Shown: positions 36,201 through 44,639 of the stretch, one piece after another
How positions within the stretch are numbered: position 1 is the stretch's first letter
Layout: the number at the start of each line of letters is the position of its first letter
NCBI RefSeq assembly: GCF_900188255.1
Contig: NZ_FZNS01000001.1
Location: 62,001 to 126,000 of the forward strand
From: Hymenobacter mucosus
GTDB taxonomy: Bacteria > Bacteroidota > Bacteroidia > Cytophagales > Hymenobacteraceae
DNA length: 64,000 nucleotides
Direction of reading: 5' to 3'
Position numbers and translations under genes: made by a program
Notes under the pieces: model-generated
The model's database searches: none
The model's input: the letters and a program-made list of their open reading frames with translations, nothing else
What the model was told of the DNA's origin: nothing

Positions 36201-36318
36201 GGGTAGTGGTATTGGTCTCTACATGGTTAAAAAAATGGTGGACAACGCCGGCGGACGAATTGAAGTAGAAACGCAGGTTAAACAAGGCTCTACGTTCCGC
36301 GTATACTTCCGCCGCTAG
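33268..36318 (+). CDS. Multi-PAS sensor histidine kinase
   Basis: 1016 residues, GTG start (a stop lies upstream and no ATG is available). Six PAS domains in a row at about 8-135, 148-275, 285-405, 412-530, 545-660 and 665-780, the last with the PAS-3 signature YRMRRHDGQYRWLLSQG. Then the HisKA box TASHDLKAPI with His804, N-box NLFSNALKYHSPE, G1 DNGLGME and G2 GSGIGLYMVKKM. No membrane segment is seen, so it is a cytoplasmic sensor, perhaps binding small ligands or light-sensitive cofactors in its PAS units. It is followed at once by a single-domain response regulator. Confidence 0.92.
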   Translation: MLDSSENFRAAFEAVPGSCLLLQPDAPAYTVVAITDELLGVLGLERQHVVGKSIFTVFPENPALPQATGAAELRTSLEYARQEKAHHHMPVVRYDIAAAAGVFEERYWSANSKPVVSPAGEVLYIIHATAEVTAQLLAEKKAQALRQVEKTYSLFLQAPVAVCIVTGPQHIVELANDEIHQFLGTTPAIIGKPLFEALPAAKAQGFPKLLDQIRTTGQPFYGTEYPVTLTLNGREELRYYNFVYQPYYEQPTDKAPVGVFSVAHNVTEQVLSRQRAEESEHRYRTLIEEAPIATAFYTGPEVRIQYVNAIMLSYWGKDRTVIGSTLREALPELADHSFPALLEHVYTTGEPYVGVREATTLLVDGKSKISYFNFTYKPLRNEHGDVYGIHHTAIDVTEEVLAQQKIEESEARFRNLVAQAPVPIALTIGPNMVFANVNEPMQQMVGRRSVAFVGKTMREIFPELENQAAEQLARRAQEKGEPFYGTEMPVTLQIGNETRQGYYDLSYTPLREKGQITGVIHVAVEVTEQVQARRRLEESQEELKRFKFMADQARDPFVLMRADGTFAYLNKQALDSWGYTAEEARHLHVQDIDSSYPYQAYVEVFGRAQNGSFPRFNSVLKRKDGHTYPVSVSMSGLVLGGEPYLFAIPRDSTEQKKFTDTLQESEQRFRIMADAAPNLVWAMHPDSAIRYVNTTFLEFLGTTLGAFVATNWETYVHPEDAAAAQRTISSAIEERTRFRIEYRMRRHDGQYRWLLSQGAPSYYLSGELYGYVGSAIDITELKEANQQLLRTNNDLDNFVYTASHDLKAPIANIEGLLHALQRTPPTETLASEQVLRLTEMMQESVERFKKTIATLTDVAKLQKEHDGESVLIDLVTVVEDVRLDLTPMIASVGAQVEIDVAACPTIRFSEKNLRSVVYNLFSNALKYHSPERTPHVRIRCESTPEHQVLVIQDNGLGMEAGRQQQLFTMFKRFHDHVEGSGIGLYMVKKMVDNAGGRIEVETQVKQGSTFRVYFRR

Positions 36319-36353
36319 TGCAGTCACTTATTAGAATAAATACGCGTAGTGTA

Positions 36354-36767
36354 ATGGAAAAGCTTCCCAGCATCCTGTTAGTGGATGATGATAAGACGAC
36401 GAATTTTCTTAACCGCCTACTGTTAGAAGACTTACAAGTAGCTCAGCAAGTACTCGTGGCCGAAAATGGGCAGGAGGCCTTGCACGTAATCGAGCAAGAG
36501 TGTCAAAAAACTAGCTGCCCTCCGCTCATTCTGCTCGACGTGAATATGCCGGTTATGAATGGGATAGAGTTTTTGGAGACCTATGCACCCATAAAACAAG
36601 CCGCTGAGCAGTCCATTGTGATTGTGATGCTGACTACCTCCCTGCACCCCAGGGACATGGCCCGGCTTGAAAGCCTCCCGATTCAGGGCTTTTTAAATAA
36701 GCCTTTGACTAAGCAAATGGTAGGCGAGATTCTGCAAAAGCACTTCAAGCAGGAACTGCCCACCTAG
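36354..36767 (+). CDS. Single-domain response regulator (CheY-like)
   Basis: 137 residues from ATG 36354; a GTG overlapping the kinase stop at 36318 is an alternative. A receiver domain alone: acidic pocket LLVDDDKTT, phospho-acceptor Asp62 in LLDVNMP, Thr switch in MLTTS and Lys in LNKPL. There is no output domain, so it passes phosphate or acts by protein contact. Partner of the upstream six-PAS kinase by position. Confidence 0.93.
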   Translation: MEKLPSILLVDDDKTTNFLNRLLLEDLQVAQQVLVAENGQEALHVIEQECQKTSCPPLILLDVNMPVMNGIEFLETYAPIKQAAEQSIVIVMLTTSLHPRDMARLESLPIQGFLNKPLTKQMVGEILQKHFKQELPT

Positions 36768-36771
36768 AACA

Positions 36772-36811
36772 TGCGCGAGGCAGAGGCACCCTGCCTGTAC
36801 TACCTCGCGCA
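36772..36811 (+). terminator. Terminator hairpin between convergent genes
   Basis: Perfect 9-bp arms TGCGCGAGG (36772-36780) and CCTCGCGCA (36803-36811) with a nested AGGCA/TGCCT stem in the loop. It begins 5 bases past the response-regulator stop and precedes the convergent DUF5682 gene end. No U-tract. Confidence 0.55.
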
Positions 36812-36833
36812 AGGAGGTGCTTTCTATGGTTGT

Positions 36834-39152
36834 TCAGCCTGCCCCCAGGAGTTCTTGCAATAGGGGCAGCACCCGTAGTCCGCGCCCTAGGTCAATAGCG
36901 GTTTCCTGGGCCGCTGGTGCTGCCGCTCCTCCAGTAGCCAAAGCCAGCACCTGCTGGCGCTCGGGCCGGCTAAAGTCGGCGAAGGAGCGACGTAGCAGGG
37001 GTACAGTCTCTTGAAAAACAGCCTCTTCCAGGCCGGAAAGCCACTCGTCTAGTAAATCAAACAGCACCCGGTTGTGAATCAGGAGCAGGCCGCTCCCGCG
37101 CAAGAACCCTTCAATCCAGGCGGTGGCGTAGTCGGTGGGCTGGGCCGGGGCCAGGGCTAAGCCCAGAAGTGTGGCGGTAGCATCCGGGGCAAGCTGCTGG
37201 GTGTCGAAGAGCAGGCGGGTAGCTACGCCGGCTAGTAGGCCGCTGCTGGCGGGTTGCCGTGCAATGCTGTGCAGAGCTGCGTACCACTCGGCGTGCTGGG
37301 CTTCGTCGGGTAGCAACCGAATGGCCTGGTGGGCCGCCTCCATGCGTTCCAGTAGCTGACTGGCCGCGCTGCGGTCCAGGCCGGTGCAGGCCAGGGGGAG
37401 AGAAATGGACAGGCGTGGCACTAGGTGGTGGACTACCTGGGCCACCTGGGCAGTTTCGGTGCGGCGCACGTTGCCGTAGCGCAACACGTTCACCAACGGG
37501 GGGAGGGCCGTGAGCAGGTGGGCTACGTCGCGGGTGCCGGCACTTAGGGTTTCGAGGCGGGTTACCAGCACAGGCAGGGCCGGAGCGAGGTCGGCACGCA
37601 GGGCCTCTTCCAGCAACTGGCTAACTTGGCCCAAGTCGGTAGCTTCCTGGGCGCGGTGGCGGGCGGCCCCGCTGGCGGCGGTCAGAACGGTATTGCCCCA
37701 CCGGCCCGCTTCCAGCACGCCCAGCACCATTTCGGGTCGCCATTGTAGCTCCCACACTTCATGGAAAGTGCCGCTTTTGCCTTGCACGCGCTGCGGCTGA
37801 CCCCAGCGGATACTCAGCAGTTGGAGGCGGTGGAGCAAGTGGCTCCGGCCGAGGTCGAGGTCCTTGCGTAAGTCCAGGGCCAGCGTTTTAGGAGCGGCTT
37901 CGGGCTTGAGGCGCAAGCTCTTTTGCTGGAGTGCTAGGTCCTGCTGAAGGGGTGAGGCGGGCAACTCCTCGGGCACTTCGCCCAGCTTTACGCCAATTAC
38001 TAGCTGCTGATGCACCAGCTCCAGGGCCTCGGCGTAGCCGCCCCCAAAGATGCTCACTGCCGCTTCTTCCAGCTCTTCAATGCCGGGTAGGGCTAGTCCG
38101 CGCACGGCGGCCAACGCCTCGGCCAGCCGCACGCCCTCAATGGCATGAGCCGAAGAGGCATCAATTTGCTGGGCTCGGAGCAGGTGGGCCGCCCGTACCA
38201 TCCAGTGGGTCACTACCCGCTCGTGGGGCTCCTGAAACAGCAACTCGTACCAGGCCGGCGACAACACCCCCGCCCCGTAGCCCGATTGCCGGGCCAGGCG
38301 CTCGTAGGTCCAGGGCACCCAGGTGGCTTCAGTGGGCGCTTTCTTGAGGCCTTTAAGGCGAGCCTTATCGTCTTTGGCGTAGGTAGGCAGTTCTTCGGCC
38401 CGTAGCACCGGCGCGTGCCAGGCCCCGCACACCACGGCTACCCGCTGATACCCCTGCTTGAGGGTAGCGCGCAGGGTTTCGCGCATGTAGGCTTCCCGCA
38501 GCAAGGTTTCCTCCGATTCGGGCTGGGCCAGTTCCTCGCGCAGGGCCGTCATCATCTGCAGTACTACCTCAAAGGCATCGGCGTGGCCGGCCGAGTGCTC
38601 AATGCGGGCTTCCCACCACCGCTCCCCGTCGGTGTAGCCATCGAGGCGGGCCAGGTGGGCAATGGGGTCAAGGTGCAGCGGGGCTTCTTCGAGAGCCGAC
38701 GCTTCAGTGGTTTCTGAATTTGTAGCAGGTATTTCCGCTTCCTCTGGCGCGGTATCTGAGGTAGGAGCGAGGGTTGTTTCGGCGGCTACTTCAGCAGGAG
38801 GCAGCGGCTCGTGCTCCACAGCATCCGGGAGGGCAAAACGCAGCGTCATCGGCAGGTCGAAGCAGCGCAGGTGGGCGCCGTGCTGCTGGCACCACTGCAC
38901 AGCCTGCCACTCTGGGGAGAAGTGGGCAAAGGGTAGAAACGAAGCTTGGGCGTGCTGCTTGGGGTTGTAGATGAGCAGGGCCACCGGCGGCTTCAGCTCC
39001 GGGGTAGAAGCCAGCGTCAGGGCCTTTTCCCCGTCGGCGGGGCATTCCAGCAGTACCATGTCGGGCTGGTAGTCGTCCAAAGCTTTGAGCAGGGAAGCGG
39101 TGCTGCCGGGGCCGTGGTGGCGGATGCCGAAGAGGCGGAGTTTGGAAGGCAT
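36834..39152 (-). CDS. DUF5682 protein (YehM-like) of the MoxR/VWA/SWIM system
   Basis: 772 residues. The N-terminal FGIRHHGPGST (from residue 8) is the family signature, and VVCGAWHAPVLRAEELP, in the N-terminal half, is a second conserved point. A Ser/Thr/Glu-rich insertion lies at about 120-160. The rest is helical repeats. DUF5682 resembles ChaN/EreA-like folds, but no reaction is proven. It is the last gene of the local block and is encoded with MoxR, DUF5691 and SWIM proteins in many bacteria, E. coli YehM being a likely counterpart. Here three small immunity-like genes and a membrane protein gene separate it from the MoxR gene. Confidence 0.88.
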   Translation of the reverse strand: MPSKLRLFGIRHHGPGSTASLLKALDDYQPDMVLLECPADGEKALTLASTPELKPPVALLIYNPKQHAQASFLPFAHFSPEWQAVQWCQQHGAHLRCFDLPMTLRFALPDAVEHEPLPPAEVAAETTLAPTSDTAPEEAEIPATNSETTEASALEEAPLHLDPIAHLARLDGYTDGERWWEARIEHSAGHADAFEVVLQMMTALREELAQPESEETLLREAYMRETLRATLKQGYQRVAVVCGAWHAPVLRAEELPTYAKDDKARLKGLKKAPTEATWVPWTYERLARQSGYGAGVLSPAWYELLFQEPHERVVTHWMVRAAHLLRAQQIDASSAHAIEGVRLAEALAAVRGLALPGIEELEEAAVSIFGGGYAEALELVHQQLVIGVKLGEVPEELPASPLQQDLALQQKSLRLKPEAAPKTLALDLRKDLDLGRSHLLHRLQLLSIRWGQPQRVQGKSGTFHEVWELQWRPEMVLGVLEAGRWGNTVLTAASGAARHRAQEATDLGQVSQLLEEALRADLAPALPVLVTRLETLSAGTRDVAHLLTALPPLVNVLRYGNVRRTETAQVAQVVHHLVPRLSISLPLACTGLDRSAASQLLERMEAAHQAIRLLPDEAQHAEWYAALHSIARQPASSGLLAGVATRLLFDTQQLAPDATATLLGLALAPAQPTDYATAWIEGFLRGSGLLLIHNRVLFDLLDEWLSGLEEAVFQETVPLLRRSFADFSRPERQQVLALATGGAAAPAAQETAIDLGRGLRVLPLLQELLGAG

Positions 39153-39180
39153 AAGGGGGTAGGACTACAGTAGGGGTAAC

Positions 39181-39663
39181 TCAGGTTTCGGCAATGCCGC
39201 CCATTTCGGCCAGCTGGTTCGCCTCAAACCTGATTTCCAGGCCGTGTTCCGTATCGAGGCCGTAGCGAATAGACAGGCGGAGCGTTTGCCCTTCCGTAAT
39301 GCGGAGGTAGGCCACGTCCTGCAAATAAGCAAAATGCTCTTCAGGCGTGCGCAGGTGCAGCGCCGGGGCCCCCAACTGGGCCGGGTCCTCATAGAAGGAA
39401 GCATACAGCTCCTGGTAGCGGGCAAAGGCCTGCTGCCGGAGCTCGGGGAGCAGGCGCGGAGCATCCGCAACGAAGGCCTGGAACGTAGCCGCATACGCGT
39501 CGAGCTGCGCTGGGGAAAGGTCGTATTCCTCGTCTTCCTCAAACAGCTCCTCGCCCAGAAATACCTCCACGGGCTGCTCAAAGCCCGGCAGCGCAAACTT
39601 CTTTTGCGGGGCCATGCCGGCCCAGCTTTCCTCCCCAATTCCCCAGAGCGGATGAGTTAGCAT
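39181..39663 (-). CDS. Small acidic hypothetical protein, immunity-like
   Basis: 160 residues, very acidic in the middle (FLGEELFEEDEEYDLSPAQL), ending YGLDTEHGLEIRFEANQLAE. The EHGLEIRF pattern is reminiscent of DUF6985/DUF2004-type small proteins common in immunity gene clusters; this is a weak family call. It has no signal or membrane span. It lies 11 bases after the SMI1/KNR4 gene upstream and 28 before the DUF5682 gene, so it belongs to the same transcript. Confidence 0.55.
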   Translation of the reverse strand: MLTHPLWGIGEESWAGMAPQKKFALPGFEQPVEVFLGEELFEEDEEYDLSPAQLDAYAATFQAFVADAPRLLPELRQQAFARYQELYASFYEDPAQLGAPALHLRTPEEHFAYLQDVAYLRITEGQTLRLSIRYGLDTEHGLEIRFEANQLAEMGGIAET

Positions 39664-39674
39664 AAGTAGTACAG

Positions 39675-40325
39675 TTAGTTATAGGCCGTAGGAGGTAGCA
39701 CGCTCTGCCACCGCGGCGCGTGGTGCCAGTTTACCACGTCAATGCTTTCCGTGGCGGCCAGAAACTCGTTGCCATCTTCCAGGGCATCAGGCTCTAAAAA
39801 GTAGCGCCCCTGCTCCAGGTCGTCGGCGAATTGGGCAAGCAAGGCCTCAGCGGATTCGGCTACCCGGAAAGCGGCTTGGTTTTCCTCATCCACGAAAATG
39901 ACCTGACCATAGCGGCCCGCCGGCGCCGGGGTCAGGTCCACGCACAGCCACGTATGCGAGCCATCGAAGCCTAGCCGGAGCCAGGAGGGGTTCAGCAGGT
40001 TATCGGCTTTCACCGGGGCCTGCGTGCGCATCAGCGGGACCTGCTTGGAGTCGTGCAGGCGACTTTGCAAGTCGGCTGCTACCTCTGTCAGAGGCATAAA
40101 GCTCAGGCCATAGAACAGGCTGCCCAGGTTGCCAGACTCTTCATCCAGGCCGTTGCGCCAGCGGTACAGGGCTTTGTAGTCCGGGGGAAGCGGTTTCCCA
40201 ACGGCGGCCTCTAGGCCACTCAACTCGCTTTCAGTAGCTCCCTCGTTCAGCGACTCGGTCAGGATGCGGGGTGCGTGGGCGGCCAGCCAGGTTTCTATTC
40301 GGCGGATGGAATCAGATTGGTTCAT
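39675..40325 (-). CDS. SMI1/KNR4-family protein
   Basis: 216 residues. An N-terminal helix (IRRIETWLAAHAPRI) then LNEGATESELSGLEAAVGKP with LPPDYKALYRWRNGLDEE, the SMI1/KNR4 core, and HTWLCVDLTPAPAGRYGQVI in the second half. Bacterial members often serve as immunity proteins in polymorphic toxin systems. No toxin is visible here. It is one of two different SMI1/KNR4 genes in tandem inside the MoxR/DUF5682 block. Confidence 0.85.
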   Translation of the reverse strand: MNQSDSIRRIETWLAAHAPRILTESLNEGATESELSGLEAAVGKPLPPDYKALYRWRNGLDEESGNLGSLFYGLSFMPLTEVAADLQSRLHDSKQVPLMRTQAPVKADNLLNPSWLRLGFDGSHTWLCVDLTPAPAGRYGQVIFVDEENQAAFRVAESAEALLAQFADDLEQGRYFLEPDALEDGNEFLAATESIDVVNWHHAPRWQSVLPPTAYN

Positions 40326-40419
40326 GAGGTAGGGAAGGAGTTGGCCGGGCTACCAGTTTTCGGTTCGGGAAATTGAATGGGGTAGGACACGACCATAGGC
40401 AACGACGCACCGGAGCAGT

Positions 40420-40992
40420 CTACCCCGCTTCAAATTCCTGCGGAAACCCTTTCGGATGCTCTGGTTCCAGTTCCTCCAAGTGCTCATCGGTCAGTAATGC
40501 AGATTCGGCGCCGGCTTGCTCGTAGGCCTGTACCACGGCCGCCAGCCAAGCGGTCAGGTTCGGGAACAGCACGGTGCGTTGTTCCCAGTCGTGCCAGTGC
40601 TCCATAATTTGCCCGGCCTGGCCGGTAAAGGTGCCGTGCAAATCCACGCAGACATGGTCGCCGCCACCGTTTTCCAGGAAGGGCACCCAGGCCGGATGCC
40701 ACCAGTTCGTCACGAAGTCGCCATCGGCCAGCAGTTCGTTGTTGATGCGCATGCTTTCGGCCGCGCTGTCCAGCGACTGAAGGCAGTTGTTCTGGAAGAA
40801 GCTGTCGTAGCCTTCCTGCCCGTTGTGCCAGCTAAACCACTGCCGCAGCTCCGTCGGCAACACTAGGTTAAACTCCGCCTCAAAAGCGGCTAGCTCCGCC
40901 GCCGTAGCCGGTGGGCCCAGAGTGCCGTAGTACTCCGGCCGGTGCTGTTGGAGCAGGGTGTCGAGGCGGGTGAGTAGTTCGGGGAAAGTCAT
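40420..40992 (-). CDS. SMI1/KNR4-family protein
   Basis: 190 residues. LGPPATAAELAAFEAEFNL followed by VLPTELRQWFSWHNGQ is a clear SMI1/KNR4 core, with the usual second element VPFLENGGGDHVCVDLHGTF. It is only distantly like the neighbouring SMI1/KNR4 protein, so the pair is not a recent duplication. Start is 3 bases after the stop of the membrane-protein gene upstream, showing tight linkage. Confidence 0.88.
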   Translation of the reverse strand: MTFPELLTRLDTLLQQHRPEYYGTLGPPATAAELAAFEAEFNLVLPTELRQWFSWHNGQEGYDSFFQNNCLQSLDSAAESMRINNELLADGDFVTNWWHPAWVPFLENGGGDHVCVDLHGTFTGQAGQIMEHWHDWEQRTVLFPNLTAWLAAVVQAYEQAGAESALLTDEHLEELEPEHPKGFPQEFEAG

Positions 40993-40995
40993 GCG

Positions 40996-41568
40996 TTAGC
41001 GGTTAGATACAGCAATTCCACGTTCCTGGAGCAACTGTTTCGCGGCTTCCAACGCGGCAGGCACTACGGCGCGCTTCTGCACCATGTCCTGCAAACTTTC
41101 ATCTGATTTCTTGGCGAACGTTTCCTTGAACTTCGACACTTGCGCCCGCCAATTTTCCGCTTGCTTCTGGGGACTAGGCGACGGAATTATATAGGCTCGC
41201 AGGAAGCGGTGGGCGCTTTGTTTATTTAGGAAATAATAGATAATGATTAGCAGCAGCGAAAGAGGCTGAATGCCAATCGGGCCTATTCCAACACTTGTTT
41301 TATCGAGTGTGAAGTTGGCTAGGTTGAACAGCCCCATGGTTAAGGTCACAAGCAGGACAGGTTTGAACAAGCTTCTTTTCAGAAAGTAAACAAGCAGACT
41401 CAAAACGACTCCCACGAAACCTATATAGTGAGTGATGCTGAATGCTCTGTCATAATAAGCGCCCTCATAATACACTTTGTCAAAGAAGATTATGAGTAGG
41501 GTATAGATACATATCCCCGTTAGCGTGAGCAGTGGAATCAGGTTTTTATGAACTCTGAATAGATTCAT
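40996..41568 (-). CDS. Small membrane protein in the MoxR/DUF5682 block
   Basis: 190 residues with about four hydrophobic spans (near residues 10-30, 45-65, 70-85 and 95-115) and a charged cytoplasmic tail of about 70 residues (QKQAENWRAQVSKFKETFAK). I do not recognise the family. The gene is distinctly more AT-rich than the genes around it, suggesting separate acquisition. It sits 21 bases downstream of the MoxR gene and 3 bases before the SMI1/KNR4 gene. Confidence 0.6.
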   Translation of the reverse strand: MNLFRVHKNLIPLLTLTGICIYTLLIIFFDKVYYEGAYYDRAFSITHYIGFVGVVLSLLVYFLKRSLFKPVLLVTLTMGLFNLANFTLDKTSVGIGPIGIQPLSLLLIIIYYFLNKQSAHRFLRAYIIPSPSPQKQAENWRAQVSKFKETFAKKSDESLQDMVQKRAVVPAALEAAKQLLQERGIAVSNR

Positions 41569-41589
41569 TGGATATAAGAATATTGGCTT

Positions 41590-42687
41590 TTACTCTACTA
41601 CCTCCCGGCAGGCGCGATACAAATCTTTCCAGCCGTCGCGCTCCTTTACTACGGTTTCTAGGTACTCCAGCCATACCACGCGGTCCTGCACGGGGTCTTT
41701 GATGACGGCGCCGGTGAGGCCGGCGGCGAGGTCGGCGGCTTGCAGGGTGCCGTCGCCGAAGTAGGCGGCCAGGGCCAGGCCACTGTTGAGCACGGAAATG
41801 GCCTCGCCGGTGCTGAGGGTGCCGCTGGGGCTCTTGAGCTTGGTTTTGCCGTTCTCCGTCACGCCCGAGCGCAGCTCCCGGAAGATGGTCACGAGGCGAC
41901 TGATTTGCTCCAGGGCCGCCGTGGTCTCGGGCAGTTGTAGGGCGCGGCCGGTTTTTTCGACCCGGGAGTGCACAATCTGGACTTCCTCCGCTACGGACGT
42001 GGGCAGGGGTAGCACCACCGTGTTGAAGCGACGGCGCAGGGCGCTGCTTAGCTCGTTCACACCCTTATCCCGGTCGTTGGCGGTGGCAATGACGTTGAAG
42101 CCGCGGGTGGCTTGCACTTCGGTAGCTAGTTCGGGTATGGGCAGCACTTTTTCGGAGAGGACGGTAATGAGTGTGTCCTGCACATCGGAGGGGATGCGGG
42201 TGAGCTCTTCCACCCGCACTAGGGCGCCTTCCTGCATGCCTTTGAGCAAGGGGGAAGGCACCAGCGCCGCCGCGGAAGGCCCCTCGGCAATGAGGCGGGC
42301 GTAGTTCCAGGAGTAGCGAATGGCGTCTTCACTGGTGCCGGCCGTGCCTTGGATGAGCAGGTTGGAATGCCCGCTGATGGCGGCCGTCAGGTGCTCCGAA
42401 ACCCAGCTTTTGGCGGTGCCCGGCACGCCCAGCAGCAGTAGGGCGCGGTCGGTAGCCAGGGTAGCCACGGCAATTTCCATCAGGCGCCGCTGCCCAATGT
42501 ACTTAGGTTCAATCTCAAAGCCATTATCTAAGGTGCCGCCAAGCAGGTAAGTGACCACAGCCCAGGGGGAGAGTTGCCAATTTGGGGGCTTGGGCCGGTC
42601 ATCAACGGCGGCCAGGGCGGCTAACTCCTCGGCGTATTGTACCTCTACGTGGGGGCGTAGAACTTCAGTGGGCTTATTAATCGACAT
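41590..42687 (-). CDS. MoxR-type AAA+ ATPase (YehL-like)
   Basis: 365 residues. Walker A GVPGTAKS at 87-94, Walker B region LVRVEELTRIP, sensor 1 VIATANDRD and an arginine-finger-like SSALRRRFN give a complete MoxR-clade AAA+ core. The N-terminal extension contains PPNWQLSPWAVVTYLLGG, which in this family precedes the ATPase. MoxR proteins work as chaperone-like motors with VWA-domain partners; here the matching VWA is at 19.2-20.4 kb. Its cofactors DUF5691 and SWIM are encoded upstream, with 359 unexplained bases in between. Confidence 0.92.
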   Translation of the reverse strand: MSINKPTEVLRPHVEVQYAEELAALAAVDDRPKPPNWQLSPWAVVTYLLGGTLDNGFEIEPKYIGQRRLMEIAVATLATDRALLLLGVPGTAKSWVSEHLTAAISGHSNLLIQGTAGTSEDAIRYSWNYARLIAEGPSAAALVPSPLLKGMQEGALVRVEELTRIPSDVQDTLITVLSEKVLPIPELATEVQATRGFNVIATANDRDKGVNELSSALRRRFNTVVLPLPTSVAEEVQIVHSRVEKTGRALQLPETTAALEQISRLVTIFRELRSGVTENGKTKLKSPSGTLSTGEAISVLNSGLALAAYFGDGTLQAADLAAGLTGAVIKDPVQDRVVWLEYLETVVKERDGWKDLYRACREVVE

Positions 42688-43046
42688 AGTGGAGCTAAGC
42701 TAGACGTTTGAGATGAGGGATGGGGTAGGCGCAGATAGGGCCAGACATTGTACGTTGCTGCGCCAAGCAAAAAGCTGGCAGCAACTGATGTTGCCAATAA
42801 TGAGTGAGTAGCAGACTTCCGCGACGCTTCTTTGCACTGAGCTGGGGTGCCAGGGGACAGCGTATTTGTAGAGCACTCGGGATTAGTAGGCAAAAGGACA
42901 TCATGGCTGAGTGGAGCCGGTTCCTCTTTCCGCTGGCTAGGCCAATACATCGAGCAAGGGAGTGGTAGATGCCCCAACTATACTTGACTTGCACGTAACG
43001 AGCTAGCCGAGCGAGTGCCACTTTTAGCCTCCGCTGCCCATAGATT
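42688..43046. other. 359-base gap inside the MoxR block, no convincing gene
   Basis: Two open frames on the minus strand here lack any protein-like features and one overlaps the end of the DUF5691 gene. I see no strong hairpin or repeat. It may hold the promoter of the MoxR gene or the remains of a lost gene. Confidence 0.4.
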
Positions 43047-44639
43047 CTACGCCGGGGCCTCATGGAGGGCATCAGTGAGTTGCTGGCGGAAGTGAAGGGT
43101 GTTAAGCAGGCGGGCTAGGCTGTTGTGGAGGTAGGGCACATCTTGGAGCAGAGGCTGTAATGGCTGGGCGCAAAGCTCGTAGTGAGTGGCGGGCACCACG
43201 CGGGCCATGTGTTCCAACAGCTGACTAGCGGCGTAATGGATGCGGTGCAAGCGTTCCGGCTGGTTCAGGGCCTGGCGAAGCGCCTCTACCACGCGGCGGG
43301 TGAGGGGCTCCGACCACGGACCGGGTATGAGTTGCAGTAGCGGCAACCAGCGCACTTCGGGTCCAAACTCCGGAGCTGAATCGAGCAGAGGCAGGACGAG
43401 CTTAGTTAGTTGATCGGTAGAAAGCTGCTGCGCCAACCCGGCCAGCGGAAGGCTAAAAGGATGCTTGCGCGGTAGCTCCGCCCACCACGTCAACAAGGCC
43501 AGAGCCCACGTGGAAGCGTGGTGTAGAATGGTTGCCTCGGCCCACCCATTGAATAGCAGGGCACCCCACTCGGTAGCGGCGGCCGCATTCAGGATGGCAG
43601 CCGGGGGGAGTTGCCAGTAGTTGGCCCAGCGCTGGGGTGGCAGTAGCGCCAAGAGTTGCCCAAGCAGGGTGGCTCTGTCGCCCTGAAATCGGCTGTCGTG
43701 CTGCTCAACACCATCAGCAAGCCAGGACTTATCCCAGGCATCCGGCGGTAGCTCTACCACTAGTTTGGTGGCGGTAAGGGTCTTGCGCAGGCGTATCAGG
43801 GGCTCGGCGCGTTGCCATACTCGCCCTACCAAGGCACTATCTGGCAGGCAGGCCACCAACGGCTGCACGGTTTGGCGGACTTCCTTGCTTTTGGAGACAA
43901 GGTACCATTCCAGCAAAGGCGCATCGGCGGCGGAGAGGCCCTCCTGAAGCGACGCAAGCAGCGAAGCCTGGTTTTTGGCTGGCTCCTGCGGCAAGACGGC
44001 GGCTAGCTGCTCGCGGGCTTGCTCGGCGTTGGTACGGCGCAGTGCTTCTAGGTAGCGCACGCGCTGGCGCAGAGTACCCGTTTCCCAAGTGGCTGCGTGG
44101 GGTGCAGGGCCGGTGGTGGCTAGTACGGCTTGCCAATTGGGGTGCTGCGCTGCTAACCAGGCCCCGCGCTGCCCCAGCACGGCAGCAGCTAGCGGGTGGA
44201 GGGCCGGGCGGGAATGAACGTAGTCTAACAAACGCACCAGAAGCTGGCTGGGCACCCGGCGGCTGTGGTTGGCCAGGGTTGTCAGGAAGTCGGGCAGTAG
44301 GTCGGGGTATTGGCCTTCCAGCAGTAAGTGCAGTAGCCGCCCCCCACTTGGGCCAAGCGGCACCTGTGTTTCGGCGGGCAGTTGTTCAGGGGTAGCGCTA
44401 GGTGCCGGGGCAGGCTGGTACCCGGCCTTACGGATTAGCGACAACCCGCCCGCCGTCAGTAAAAGCTGTTTTTCACGGGCAGCGGCGTCGGTTTCGGGAG
44501 CAGTGGGTAAGCCCGGTACGGCCGGAACGGCATCGGGGCTTTGCTGGGTGCCCAGCAGGGCTACGCGCAGCAGCCGTTGCCAGTCGGCGGTCGGGTGCCA
44601 GGAGCTTTCTACTTGGTCGGGTGCATGTTCGGGTAGCAT
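43047..44639 (-). CDS. DUF5691 protein of the MoxR/VWA/SWIM system
   Basis: 530 residues from ATG 44639, which overlaps the TAA of the SWIM gene by one base; an upstream alternative extends into it. WQRLLRVALLGTQQ near the N-terminus is the family hallmark, followed by AAREKQLLLTAGGLSLIRKAG with a Trp-rich helical-repeat body. DUF5691 is a helical solenoid of unknown function regularly encoded beside SWIM and MoxR genes. Translational overlap with the SWIM gene indicates a joint complex or balanced amounts. Confidence 0.88.
   Translation of the reverse strand: MLPEHAPDQVESSWHPTADWQRLLRVALLGTQQSPDAVPAVPGLPTAPETDAAAREKQLLLTAGGLSLIRKAGYQPAPAPSATPEQLPAETQVPLGPSGGRLLHLLLEGQYPDLLPDFLTTLANHSRRVPSQLLVRLLDYVHSRPALHPLAAAVLGQRGAWLAAQHPNWQAVLATTGPAPHAATWETGTLRQRVRYLEALRRTNAEQAREQLAAVLPQEPAKNQASLLASLQEGLSAADAPLLEWYLVSKSKEVRQTVQPLVACLPDSALVGRVWQRAEPLIRLRKTLTATKLVVELPPDAWDKSWLADGVEQHDSRFQGDRATLLGQLLALLPPQRWANYWQLPPAAILNAAAATEWGALLFNGWAEATILHHASTWALALLTWWAELPRKHPFSLPLAGLAQQLSTDQLTKLVLPLLDSAPEFGPEVRWLPLLQLIPGPWSEPLTRRVVEALRQALNQPERLHRIHYAASQLLEHMARVVPATHYELCAQPLQPLLQDVPYLHNSLARLLNTLHFRQQLTDALHEAPA

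Noticed and set aside
42645..43072. Minus-strand frames between the MoxR and DUF5691 genes as possible lost genes
   Set aside because: Composition is not protein-like and one overlaps the end of the DUF5691 gene.
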